Below the pieces are notes generated by a model. It saw only the letters and a list, made by a program, of their open reading frames with translations. It was not told where the DNA came from and searched no databases. This document shows, piece after piece, positions 38,910 through 50,514 of a stretch of 64,000 nt of DNA. The first letter of the stretch is position 1, and every line of letters starts with the position of its first letter. Both the position numbers and the translations under genes were made by a program. The stretch covers positions 21,264,370 to 21,328,369 of the forward strand of contig NC_045140.1 in the NCBI RefSeq assembly GCF_008831285.2. Direction: 5' to 3'. This DNA is from Nymphaea colorata. Taxonomy: Eukaryota; Streptophyta; Magnoliopsida; Nymphaeales; Nymphaeaceae.

Positions 38910-39257
38910 CTCAGGTGGAACTTCAACTGCATCTTCCAACAGAGCAGATGTTACCAAAGAATCTGTTCCCGAAGATGACTCAGACTTAACTTCTGACTGT
39001 TGACTACTCCTAGATTCCATGCTCCTCAAGTTATCATAACGTTTGGTTACTCGTGGTGGAAACTGAGTCCGAATGCCACCCATTAAACCGTGCACTTGAA
39101 TGCACTTCCTCCTGAGGAGCACCTCTGACCCTGTCCTCATCTTCAGATGCACTGTGAGATTGTTCTCTCTCACTGTAGCTTAAATGTTGAGTTTGTTCCT
39201 CTTCATTCATTCCCGAACTGGTGAACCAATGACTTTTCTAGAGTCCATCTGAAACCC
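38910..39257 (-). pseudogene. left copy of a PX/nexin gene exon, frameshifted
   Basis: The minus strand reads MNEEEQTQHLSYSEREQSHS then SASEDEDRVRGAPQEEVHSS and GWHSDS. The reading then moves to another frame at RTQFPPRVTKRYDNLRSMES and ends SALLEDAVEVPPEV with a donor GTACAT after 38910. The VEVPPE ending and the acidic S/E/D-rich region fit the segment between the PX and nexin C-terminal domains of plant PX proteins (family assignment from memory). Deletions break the frame near both ends, so it is not a functional exon. Confidence 0.6.
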
Positions 39258-39284
39258 TTTTGGTTATAGCTCGTCGGTTGAAGG

Positions 39285-39606
39285 GGGTTTCAGATGGACT
39301 CTGTAGAAAAGTCATTGGTTCGCCAGATAGTTCTTCGTCACTAAGAAAGGGAAGTTCAGGAATGAATGAAGAGGAACAAACTCAACATTTAAGCTATAGT
39401 CAGATGGAACAATCTCACAGTGCATCTGAAGAGGAGGACAAAGTCAAAGGTGCTCCTCAGGAAGAAGTGCATTCCAGTCCACGGGTTAATGGGTGGCATT
39501 CGGACAATCAATTGGCCTTTAAGAAGTTAAGTCTGAGCCATCTTCGTGAACAGATTCTTTGGTAACATCTGCTCTGTTGGAAGGTCCAGTTGAAGTTCCA
39601 CCTGAG
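39285..39606 (+). pseudogene. right copy of the same PX/nexin gene exon, frameshifted
   Basis: The plus strand reads RKVIGSPDSSSSLRKGSSGM, NEEEQTQHLSYSQMEQSHSA and GAPQEEVHSSPRVNGWHSDN. A deletion then shifts the frame so that it stops at TGG TAA near 39565, while SALLEGPVEVPPEV survives in a different frame and keeps the donor GTACAT after 39606. It preserves the 5' part better than the left copy and the 3' part worse. The two damaged copies together cover most of the ancestral exon. Confidence 0.6.
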
Positions 39607-39736
39607 GTACATATGAAATGGCCCGTAAATTACGTCTTTGATTTCTACAATAATATTTTCTCTGCTTACATTTTTACCTTATTGTATAAAAGTTTCGAAT
39701 TTTTCTTCAAACTTGCTGATTTTGTCCAAATTTTAT

Positions 39737-40561
39737 GCAAGTTTAAGAAAATACTAAAATCACTCTCATCCATTGGGCGGAAAATGGATAAAAAATTTTA
39801 GTTTTTAACCATTCAACTAGAAAAAAGGGAGGGTCTCTTTAGAGAAGGGAACATTGCAGAGACCAGAGAACTACTTGGACAGGACTCGATGAGATTTTCT
39901 GCTTGTGTTCGATCCTTTGTGTCATGTGAACCTGAAAAGTGCTTTGTCATGAGACTTCACAGATACTAAACACATTCAGAGAAAAACATCACATCACAGC
40001 GCTGAAGCTCGAACCAGCTTCATCAATTTGCAGCAGTTTATTGGTCGGCCAACGCTTTGGTGCTTTCGCGTCCCATGTTACTTTTGTTTTCCTCCTCTAT
40101 TTCTGTTCAAGGCAGCCCGCCAACCCACACCTAACCTTCAACTAACAACTAAGCTTGTGGTCGAGAAGCTTGGTCTAGGTAAGGCTGCACTCTGGGGTTC
40201 CTGCACATATGCTGGATCCACAGCGTCCAAATCCCAATGACCCCATCATACTGTGGAAACAGACTGCCTGAAAATAGGCTAGCATATAACATGGGACGTC
40301 CGGATTCATGTGTTCTGGCAGCCTGATTTGTTTAAATGCACAAAATCTTCATGCAGCAGACGTAACTTCAACGGTGCCCAAAGAGTGTTCGAGCACGATA
40401 TGTAGATGAACCACCAAGGAAATCCGTTCAACGAAGGCAGTACCTCCCCAGCCACACGAGTCCAACCAAACAATCGCCATCGACAAGTTATCTCCTTACA
40501 AATTCACGGTCTTCTCCCTTCGTTCTCGCTGCAAGAAGAGCTCGCTCCGCTGATCGTGGCA
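39737..40561 (+). promoter_or_regulatory. upstream region of the GDSL lipase gene
   Basis: No coding sequence is recognised. It lies between the inverted repeat and the lipase start and should carry the promoter and 5' leader. An in-frame ATG at 40406 lies upstream of the chosen start, but its extension is not lipase-like and would bury the signal peptide. Confidence 0.35.
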
Positions 40562-43254
40562 ATGGATTCCCGCACTCCATTCACGATGATACTGCTTGTT
40601 CTGAGCCTCTTGGCCTGTGCCGCTGGTTTAGAAGATGGAGATGGCCTTCTTGGTGCCTCCTTTCTCTTTGGTGACTCCCTCGTCGACGCTGGCAACAACA
40701 ACTATCTGACAACCCTGTCGAGGGCCAATCTTCCGCCAAACGGGATCGATTTCAAGCCTTCTGGAGGGCAACCCACTGGACGTTTCACCAATGGCAGGAC
40801 CATTGGTGACATTATCGGTATGGCTTAGTATCTAACTCTAAATGCTGCATTCTGTGTCTGTGTGCGTGTGTGTCCACGGATGTGTGCACTTTGTATGCAT
40901 GTTTTCTTATTACACAAATGCAATTTGAAACCATGAAAACAACAATTTGTTGCTGATTATAACTTCAAAAATAAAAGCCTAACATATACGTATTATAGGA
41001 TTTGTGCATTTCTCTGTATGGGTTTGGATGAAAAAATCCTCTGCCCTCTGATAGCATATTGCTGATTGTTATATGCGATTCTTGTGGGATGGATGATGTG
41101 TGCAGGGGAGCAGCTAGGGCAGCCAAACTATGCGCTGCCATTTCTTTCACCAAATGCAACGGGGCCAGTCATCTTAAACGGGGTTAACTACGCATCCGGA
41201 GGGGGCGGGATCTTGAATCAGACCGGTAGACTCTTCGTAAGTTGGCAGAACTTGACACCCTTCGCTCCTCTTTATTTGAATGAGTTAGTAAGGATTAGCT
41301 AGTATGCACGATGTTTTCCATTAGGCAACTAAGTCAAGTAATGTTGCAAATCGTCAGGATCGTCTTATCAGCTCAGTGAAGTCTTGATCCGTGGGATAGT
41401 CGCTTTTAGATGTCCCACATCACATGTTTCTAATGAACATGCCTGGTAGATTTCACTTTTATAAATTAGATCGAACAGGGTTCTGAAAAATCAGGCCTGA
41501 AATTTCAATACCATCCATTTCATAAAGCAGCTGTGATTTGATCAAGAATCGGTGAAATATTTTTTTGATTAATCAGAAAAAGGACACGAGGTATCCGTGA
41601 ATCTGTTATGATCCGCGGATTGACTATTGTGTCAACATGGGTGGATATGATTCTGGTTACCTAACACAACAAGTTCATGCAACAGGATCTCGTATGAAAT
41701 TGAATATATATATTGATTATAGTGATGCCATGTATATATAAAAGTATACCACCTTGACTTATGGTGGTAGGTAACCTTGATTGACAGAAATTTGAGCACT
41801 GAAACGACAACTAGCCTCTGATACTGCTTAATTAACGGGATTTCCATGTGTATTGATCAGGAAACAAACCCTGCCCTACTCACAAGAGTATTTCACTTAC
41901 CAAAGATTGATTGACACTGAATTTGCCGACTGCATATGTGTTGGTATATTTATTTCATTGGCCGTGTATGCTGGTTGGTTAGTGCACATGTAATTAACAA
42001 GAGGAAGAAGTATATAAGTCGATGAGAAAAATGAATGAATGCAGGTGGGGCGGATAGGAATGGATGTGCAGGTGGACTTCTTCAACGTGACGAGGAAGCA
42101 GGTGGACCAGCTACTCGGGCCGGCGAAGGCCAAGAACTACATAATGAAGGACTCCATCTTCTCCGTCACCATCGGCTCCAACGACTTCCTCAACAACTAC
42201 CTGCTGCCAGTTGTCTCCGTCGCCGAGCGCCTTGTCTACACCCCCAACCAGTTCACCGACAGCATGATCACCAATCTCAGATCCCAACTTACCGTAATCC
42301 TCTCTCTAACCCGCTCTCTCATCTTATTTAAAACAGCTTTTAAATCTTATTCAAGTCTTGGTTTTCATGTTAAACGAAGTTTCCAAAATGAATCTGAACA
42401 GCATTTGAACGGGCAGAAAGTAGGTAAAGCTAGTAAACAAACAGAGCTAACAGGACACGTCGATCGGCGCTGTTTGAATTACAGGGGGCAAAACCTGACG
42501 GTACATTATACGAAACCAGGCTTTTGCCTAGAACTTGCTTCGAACTTCTTCGAATGACAAGACCCTCATCTGTGACAAAAAGAAAAAGACAACAAAAGAA
42601 TTGGCTTTTCTTTCCGGCCGTTTTTGGCTTGTTGCTGGCCGGAAAGATGGCCGGACTGGCATCGGTTTAATTTAACTGGCACCCTGTGCAGAGGCTGTAC
42701 ACATTGGATGCGAGGAAGTTTGTGGTCGCGAACGTGGGTCCACTTGGGTGCATCCCTTACCAAAAGTCGCTGAGCGGATTGGATGAGAAAGAGTGCGCCG
42801 AGCTTCCGAACCAGGTGGTCACTCAATACAACGGCAAGCTCAAGGACTTACTGGCGGAGCTCAACGACAACCTGCCCGGCGCCAGCTTCTGCCTCGCCAA
42901 CGTCTACGACCTCGTCATGGAGCTCATCTCCAACTACCCCAAATATGGTCATCCCTTACCCTTGTCTCCCTCTCTGTGTCTTCTCACCTTCTGAATCTGA
43001 AGCTCTGCGGCTGCGGATTTATCCATAATGCAGGGTTCGACACGGCCAGTCAGGCTTGCTGCGGCTCTGGTGGGCAGTACCGAGGCCTCATCCCCTGTGG
43101 ACCAGCAACTTCCCTCTGTGAAGATCATTCCAAGCACGTGTTCTGGGACCCTTACCACCCCAGCGAGGCCGCCAACATTATCCTCGCCAGGGAACTCGTC
43201 CATGGCGACAAATACATCTCCCCCATGAACCTCTACACTCTCAGACACCTTTGA
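40562..43254 (+). CDS. GDSL esterase/lipase, secreted
   Basis: Exons: 40562-40817, 41106-41236, 42045-42293, 42692-42947 and 43034-43254, the five-exon layout usual for plant GDSL lipases. All junctions are GT-AG and in frame, giving 370 residues. ATG 40562 is chosen because it is followed by a signal peptide (MDSRTPFTMILLVLSLLACA, cleavage about residue 22). SGNH-hydrolase blocks are complete: FGDSLVDAGNNNY with nucleophile Ser39, GVNYASGGGGIL with oxyanion glycine near 117, IGSNDFLNNY with Asn175, and DPYHPSEAAN with Asp336 and His339. Members of this family hydrolyse esters such as lipids, cutin or wax precursors, usually in the cell wall or apoplast; the substrate here cannot be told from sequence. 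Intron 3 contains a 10-bp perfect inverted repeat (CTTTCCGGCC / GGCCGGAAAG). Confidence 0.95.
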
Positions 43255-44687
43255 TCACGATGGACGTCGTCGTCGTTGTATGTACTGCTGACTGGCTGCC
43301 GCCCGTTCTTGAGATCGACTTGCAGCTTCTTGCCTCCTCATGATGTTGTTTGTTTCACTTCGCTGGTAACTAAGGCGATTACTTCCTTGTTTCGAGTTCG
43401 GTGATGGCAGACGTGCATGGATCCGAGGGCCAAACTTGTGATCTGCGACAATCTTACCGCAGTGGAGTTCTACCTCGATTTATCGTCACTCACCCTCTGT
43501 GTGCTATATACATTTTGTACTTCGAGTTTCGAGTACGGTGTCTGGATCAAACTTAATTTTAATAAAAAAAAATTGTTTTCGTGTTATTTATTCATTACCT
43601 TATCGATTTCTAGATGAAAACTCTCAACTGCCATTCCGGTGGCCAGCAGGGATCTTGAAGAACTCGAGAATCAAAATGATTCGAATCCGAATCTTCGAGT
43701 TAATACATGAACCATGTTCAATACACCTTATAAGTAAACAAAAATCTTGATATCATATTTAAAGTTTCAAACCATATGCAACCCTGAGGCACTTCCGCGC
43801 GCCACCTCCATGACCCTGACTCCACCGGTGCAGTCCCCGGCAAAAAAAAAAAAAGGAAAAAAAAAAAGGAAGAAGGATGAAGAAGAAAAACTGAGTACAT
43901 TCCGCCATGCCTGAGGATTTAGGTCGGGTGACTGGTCCCCATCACGGTTTACTTTTATCTGCCTCTGCTGCCGCCGGCTATATGGTCAGACTTTGTCGAC
44001 ACGATCTGCAGGTTTCTAATTGAACAGTTTTCCACACAAACTTGTCAGTATGATCAGTACCGTGGCTACGTTAGGAATCGCGCTTCGAGGAGAATTAGCC
44101 TAATCTGTTTTTATTTGTTTAAAAATAACTATACACTCGTTTAAGCTAATAAAATAAATTAGCAACGTTAATGGCGTCGGCCTGTCCCTTTCCAGAACTG
44201 CATGCGAGGCCGACAATGCTGCTACCGACTACCGATCGAGCGGTTCCCCCATTCCAAAATGGTGCCTGTCAGGCGTCAGCTTTTTGAAAATTTCAAACAG
44301 GTGACTGAATTGTTTCAAATTTCAAAATTTTGGCTGCAGAGAAATCTGCTGACCTGTGGTCAATGGTCAACAAAACATGAGAGCAATTTTTCTGTAATGG
44401 AAAGGTAAATTGCCCACCGACCATTTCCAGGGAAAAAAAAAAAAAAGTAAAAAAAGATGAACTTCAGATATGTTAAGCGCTTTGAAATTCAAAATCTGCC
44501 TTGAATGAGCAAGGAAGATAAACCAACATTCTTATCACATCAAATGCGGCGAATTTATGTTGTCTTTTGAAATTTTAAATGGCAGTGGCGGTGTAAGTAG
44601 CCGTTACTCACTTCAAAATTTGAATTCTGAAATTCTGAATTGCTTTTATGTTCTGTTCCTTCTTCTTCGAGAAAAAAGAAGAAACTC

Positions 44688-44690
<3 letters not shown>

Positions 44691-44726
<36 letters not shown>
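44691..44726. repeat. (TA)n microsatellite
   Basis: About 17 TA units in intergenic DNA. Confidence 0.95.
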
Positions 44727-47219
44727 TCTTAAATGGATGTGGGTCCGTTTCGGAAACAGCTAGCTAATCAACTTGGGCAGGTGATTGGACCGTTCATAAA
44801 ATGCTGATGTATGACCCAACTTTTCTTTTTCTCGAAAATAGTAGCGGAGCTAACTGTTGCTTTTTTTAGACGAAATATAACGATAATTCATAAACATAAG
44901 TAAAATATTTGTGCCCTTAATGGCTCGGTCAGAAAATAGTCCCGGCACTGTGTTTGACTCTTCACAAAAAAAGTCAGACAAAAAATTCCCATCTGAAAAA
45001 CTAAAATTATTTCCAGCTCCAGATTTTGGTTGTTTCTTAAATGAATTTATCGTACAAGATAGTTTGTCGCAAGTCTGCTTAACTGGAGACCAGTCTTACC
45101 GAGGCAGGCGCAGTAGGAGAATATTATAGTGGAGATAAATGGGACACACATTTCAAATATATATAAATTTTCTATTTAGAAATGTGATATACAGAAATAT
45201 CCGGAAAAGTTCGGCCGAGACGCGTTTCTTCGGTGGAAGTCGTTGTAGGCTTATAGCATGACGTGAGAGAAGAGGACAACTATTTCCGAGCACGGGGTTG
45301 TCAAGTTTGGCATATTTTCCAAGACGTCCTGATTTTCCGGCGACCACGGTAGCTGCAAGAGACGACGTGATTCATTCCAAGGAAAAAAAAAAAAGACAAA
45401 AAATTATCGGAACGATCTGAATGCAAGAAAACAAAGTTTGTTTCGTTTTGGTGATGCATATTCTGTGTCTTGTTTATCAACGACTTTTGAATTTCTTTTA
45501 TTGGTCTTGAACGCTACTAAAATTATTGAAATCAGACCTGTTTTTGATAACCAAGGAGTTTTGTTATAATATTTTCCCTTCTGGGTAAGAAAGAAGATCA
45601 AATGTCAAATATGAACGGCGGAGCGCTTGGCATAAATCTAGTAGGTAAGACTCGTCCCTGCCAACCAATTGAAATATTGCCTTAAGCTACTTTCATGTTC
45701 AAGTTCTGGAAAAGTCAATTATAGAAGCACCGTGATGTAACAAATTTTGTATTTTTAGATCACTGTGGAAAGCGAATTGCATATGATCAGAGGAAGAAAC
45801 AAGAAAGTCGGACAAGAATATTAATGTTGCTCATGCACATTATTGATTTTAGATATGGTACTTTTCTAGTTACATGCACGCTTATAGATACAAATAGAAC
45901 GATATAATATATCTCACTGACTTATCACGATCCACGCAACTTGACCCATTTGTCTGTTTTTTCCAACGAGTTTTTTTCTTATTTCATAACATTTAACGAG
46001 AAAAAAGAATTAAACCACTTGTGATAGTTAATTGCAAAAAAAAAGGTGAAGTTATTGAGAATTAAAGAAATAAATAGAATGTTATATATATATATATATA
46101 TAAATGAAGATGGCAATGAGAATGAAGGTGAACCCTTCATCATTGGCGTGTGCATTAATATATTGGTATTATGAAGCATGCTTGGGCATCATCCCCTGGC
46201 CGTGCGCCCTCAAGGGGTTGGGTCTCCACCGACATTGAAATTGATGGATTCTGAGGGGAGAAAAGAAGGCATTGTTATATATCAAATCGAGTCGATGGAT
46301 CGTCGAAGAAGATTTGTGAGATCTGCGTACCAAAGTTCATTCTACGTCTCGATTGTAACGCACAATTTTTCAGGGAAAGTCATATTTTTGTTGCTCCGTT
46401 CTGATCAATATATTGACCGGTACATAGTTGGATCGAGATCAGGATGTGATCCAACCGCATTCGTCGACATGCAAAACAATATCTCATCGCCTCGTTGCAA
46501 TCCAGATCCAACCGTACCCAATCGAATCTTGTTTGATAATGGTTTTAATTAAATCCCGTCCTAAATGTTAGAACTCACATCAATCTAATTTTTGGTCTGG
46601 TGTATGGTTTTTTTAGAGTTACTCAGCTATTGTATTAAGACATTGTCAAATGTTTAAGAGAAAAATGTAACAGATATTTTTGTTATTTGATATCAGTTTA
46701 TATATATATATATATTTTCAACCACGAATCACCCGAATGATTTAGATAAATAGAATTATCCTTCACTCGCTACTCATGTGAAAGGACGGAAGGTTGAGGA
46801 GAGAGGGAATGGTTTTCTAAGGAGAGAGAATCTGATGCGGGGCTCGACGCGTCGCGCTCACATGGGCGACCCTCTGTCCGCCCGCCGACATAATGATCGT
46901 GCCGGTGCGTTCCCCCGGGCAAGATGATTGATCGCCGGCCGGGTTCGCTTCACTTTTTTCTTGTTTTTTTTTTCCTCTTCTTCCGGTGCCCCGGGCCCCT
47001 TCGCGCGCACACCAATTCCCTTTGGTTTTAAAAGGGATAGGGACCTACCTACTTATTTTATCTATTTGTTGACGGAACGTTACTGTTCTAGAAATGCAAG
47101 CAAGGCAAGCGTCTTCTCTTCCGACTGTAAACTAATGAACTCCCAAGTGAATGAATGTTGTTGTCCAACGAGTCGTCCATGCGTCTCGGTTCTCGAGGGA
47201 GGCTCGTGTCAGTGATTTC

Positions 47220-47275
47220 TTTTTTCTTTTAAAAGAAAAAAAAGAAAAAAAAGAAAAAAAAAAAAAAAGGGGGCT
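47220..47275. repeat. homopurine A/G tract
   Basis: AAAAG-type units run into a poly-A stretch and then five Gs, with no pyrimidine over about 45 bases. It lies about 460 bp upstream of the Dof start codon. Confidence 0.8.
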
Positions 47276-47734
47276 GTCGTTTTGCTTAGGGTGGTGGTGA
47301 AGTGGAGCAGCACGGGGCTACGGGTTTGGGTTCCTGGCAGGTAGTGGTAGCGCCCCCGTGCTCCCACGAGTCGGTGGGGTGGGGGTGGGTCGGGGCAGTG
47401 GGCACTCACTGTAGCCAGGTTGCATTGATTGAGGAATGTCGATGACACCACCCCCATCATTTTGTTTCCTATTCCAATCATAACACCACTTCTCCCTCTC
47501 CCCTGCAAATTGTTCGAGCAAATTCCCCATTGACATATTCTCATTCTCCTCTCCACCCAGATCTACGATGCACACACACCGAATCTCTCCTCCACTCCAC
47601 TCCACTCTTGACTCGCTCGCCCAAGCCTCCCCACTCTTTAAATTTTGAACCACCACGACCACCACCAACTCTAGAGAGAGAAAACAACATCTGCTTCACA
47701 CGCATTGATACTGCGCCGGCGTTGGGTTCGGGAG

Positions 47735-48472
47735 ATGGGTGAGTTAGAAACGCATGCGGCGCTGCCTCTGTTGAGGACGGACGACGACGACGGCGGCGGC
47801 GGCGAGAAGATGCACAGAGGGAGCGGGGACCGGCGGGCCGCGAAGCCCCAGCCGCCGCAGGATGAGGAAATCCAGAGGTGCCCACGATGCGACTCCACGG
47901 ACACCAAGTTCTCCTACTACAACAACTACAATCTTTCGCAGCCGCGGCACTTCTGCAAGTCCTGCCGCCGGTATTGGACCGTCGGCGGCTCCCTCAGGAA
48001 CATCCCTGTCGGCGGTGGCACCCGGAAAAGCTCGGGGAAGGCGAAGCACAAGACCTCCGCGAGAGCCCATGAGCCGAAGGGGTCGAAGAGGCAGCCTCTC
48101 CTGCAGGCCAAACCCGAGCCGGTCGAGGAGGTGGCCCCAGAACGCGAGGTACCGGCAATGGGACGGGCAGTTTCCGACGATCTAGCCGGCGACAACCTTC
48201 TCGACGCCACCGGCACCTTCAGCTCGCTGCTTGCTTCCGGGGGGTGTTTCGGCGAGCCGTTGGGCGGGATCGGGTGGCCTTCCGGCCTGGGCGGCGTGTG
48301 CTCTTTTGGGTTTGATGATCTGGGTATGGGCAAATCGTCATGGGGGTTGCCGGAATCCGGCGATGGAGCGCTGTGGCAAGGGCTGAAAGAGGAGAACCTT
48401 GACGAAGAGTGCTGGGGTATGAGCGGCATGTCAGATTTGGCTATTCCGGCTCCCGGAAAGAGCTTCCGGTGA
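47735..48472 (+). CDS. Dof-type zinc-finger transcription factor
   Basis: A single exon of 245 residues begins [16 protein letters not shown] 47735 is the first in-frame ATG; upstream sequence in frame has no other. The Dof domain spans residues about 47-100 with the CX2CX21CX2C zinc ligands Cys49, Cys52, Cys74 and Cys77 and the hallmark [21 protein letters not shown]. It differs from the commonest version in having KFSYYNNYN rather than KFCYYNNYN and GGGTRKSS rather than GGGCRKNK. Outside the domain are an acidic/Gly run (DDDDGGGG), a basic [16 protein letters not shown] stretch and a glycine- and tryptophan-rich C-terminal half typical of Dof activation regions. Dof proteins are plant-specific nuclear factors that bind AAAG cores. 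The subgroup is not clear to me. The gene is much richer in G and C than its surroundings. Confidence 0.95.
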   Translation: MGELETHAALPLLRTDDDDGGGGEKMHRGSGDRRAAKPQPPQDEEIQRCPRCDSTDTKFSYYNNYNLSQPRHFCKSCRRYWTVGGSLRNIPVGGGTRKSSGKAKHKTSARAHEPKGSKRQPLLQAKPEPVEEVAPEREVPAMGRAVSDDLAGDNLLDATGTFSSLLASGGCFGEPLGGIGWPSGLGGVCSFGFDDLGMGKSSWGLPESGDGALWQGLKEENLDEECWGMSGMSDLAIPAPGKSFR

Positions 48473-50453
48473 GGTAACTCCGGTGGATTTGCAGAGAAAA
48501 CTCTTCAACTACCACTTTGGTGACTTCCTTTTCACGCTCTTTCTTCTCTAGACTATAATGATTCGGGCTTTCTATGTAGAGAGAGATTTACGTGAGGAAG
48601 ATTGTGCAGGGATTTGTTCTGATGGCGTGTTGGATTTTGGGGTATAGGAAAGAAAAGGAAAAAAAAAAAAAAAAACAACTTTTCTACTGTTCTTAGGGTT
48701 GCACTTATTCTTTTTGAATTTTAACCATACTGTAAAAATCTTCTTCTTCTGTTCTTTTCTCCTTGTTCCTTGTAGAATTTCTCAGACCATTTGGAAATCT
48801 GGTGCATGAGTCATCTCTTCCAATCGATTCTCCTCTTCTGTTCTAGCTCCTTCATTTTCTTATTGTTTTTTCAGATCAATTTGAGAAATGGGTGGTGCTT
48901 GCCTGATGGGCCATGATAGCCTGGCTGGCACGAGCAAGCAAGCCGCCAACATGGCTTGGTTGGTTGGCGAGAGCATGCGTCCATATCTCGGCGGCCATGT
49001 TGGTCCACCCTGCAAAATGTGCGCCGGTAGTCTGTTCTCCGGCCACGTGCTCCATATCAGCCAGTGGGTCATTGCAATTCAAACGGTTTGACTTGGTTGG
49101 TTAGCTTAGGTAGGGGTCACTCATTATTAGGCAGGTGGTTGGGCCCCATTTCTGCTACCGGCGTGCCGATACTGCCGGCGTGCTCTGCACCAGAGGCCCT
49201 GCTGCTCCGGGATTACCTCGGCCAACCCTTTGGACTGGTCGCCTGAAGCAATTACTCCCGTGTTTACTGTACTGTGAGTGCGCAACACAAACATGGACCG
49301 CCTTCCTCCTCCCATTTATAGACTTACCATCAACTACCCGTCTTCATTAGTTTTGACTCGGCGTGGCTGATGACCCAGAAAGCCTCAGATCCGTCTTCCA
49401 TCTTGGAACTACAGGTGTTCTGGTGATCTGAACATTGACAGTCACTATGATGGTGGAGGTTTTTATACTTCATCTCTGTGAATTCGATCAACATATTGTG
49501 CAGCCGTAACATTTGGAACAGATCGGATTTGGGGAGAGATGATCAGATACAGGAGGACGCAATCCTCCGCTTCATACAGGCGCTGGGTTAATGTTTTTAA
49601 CTTTAGCCGTATCAATCAAATGGGCCCTGATGCTCAGTTCTAACAGATCATTGTCAGCACGCGTTATGTGCCATCATGTTACTCGGGAGGCCCACTTTTC
49701 TCTGTTTCTTGTTCCTTGTACGCGACCAGCCTCCTCGTTAAGAGAGAGGGGGAGGTCACAGATAGCGGATCGCGTTACAGAGAGAGGCCATTGATTGTCG
49801 TTTCCAATAATGAATTTCACGTTAAAATCGATGTGTGATGGACACTACCGATGACAATTTCAGCTGAGCTGGTTGATACTAGCTGGCTGGCTCGTCATCA
49901 TTTATCCGAGTGCTTTCTTGTTCTCTTTATTTTCATTCCATTTTTCAAAGGCCAATATCATTTTTTTAAAGCCCATCACTTGTGAAGTATGCTCCAAAGG
50001 GTATAAGTCTTATAATAATGCAATTTGTAGGAATAAACGGCTTCTAAACTCACTCCATTGGCAGTGGCATGTGAACTTGTATCTATATGTATTAAAAATG
50101 GACTCATGGTGGGGAAGCATGCGGCAGCAATTAGTTTTATAGCGTTGATGCCCCCTTGTGCATGTGACCTGCACAACCAACCACCGTCTGAAACTTTCCA
50201 TCAATTATTTCACCGTCCCTGGTTCACACACGGCCAACCAAAATAAATTTATTCTTTCACTTTGCTTATCTAAATCGGTACATCTTATCAGGAAAGATAG
50301 ACGTACATGGGATTACGAAGGCAAGTTTCAAGATAGGGGAATGCTCATAGAGGGGAGGAATTCCTTTGCCTCTGAGGTTGACACATGATTCACCTTATTA
50401 AGTAGTGGCCTTACTTTTAGTCGTTCGTTCGTTCAAGGAAGCAACTTCCACAA

Positions 50454-50514
50454 GAATCGAACAAGGAATGTACCTTCTACATGACCACTTACTCAACCAG
50501 CTAAGCTACGTCCG
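50454..50514 (-). mobile_element. tRNA-derived SINE-like head
   Basis: On the minus strand a perfect A-box match TAGCTTAGCTGG (50508-50497) is followed about 35 bases later by a B-box core GTTCGATTC (50462-50454), the spacing of an internal RNA polymerase III promoter. The acceptor and T stems do not pair well, so it is not a working tRNA gene. The body would run towards lower coordinates, but I could not define a tail or target-site duplication. Confidence 0.4.

Larger units (their letters stand above)
38779..39736. repeat. large head-to-head inverted repeat (hairpin) of a PX/nexin gene segment
   Basis: The left arm (38779-39257) and right arm (39285-39736) are inverted copies separated by 27 bases. 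The central stem is exact: GAGTCCATCTGAAACCC at 39241-39257 faces GGGTTTCAGATGGACTC at 39285-39301. Similarity continues through a coding exon, past its splice donor, and about 130 bp into the next intron, ending near ATAAAAT at 38779-38785 and ATTTTAT at 39730-39736. Arms differ by point changes and by independent deletions: the right arm lacks roughly 70 bp present on the left, and the left arm lacks about 30 bp present on the right. A transcript through this region would fold into long, imperfect double-stranded RNA. Confidence 0.85.
43255..47734. other. intergenic region between the lipase and the Dof gene
   Basis: AT-rich DNA with no recognised gene. It contains (TA)n tracts at 44691-44726, about 46083-46102 and about 46698-46714. 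A GC-rich patch lies at about 46830-46990. From about 47220 to 47275 is a homopurine A/G tract. The last 220 bp before the Dof start are pyrimidine-rich with many CTCC and CCAC runs, as expected of its 5' leader. Confidence 0.5.

Noticed and set aside
47862..48429. Several long alternative frames over the Dof gene
   Set aside because: High GC makes stops rare in all frames; only the frame from 47735 has the Dof domain.
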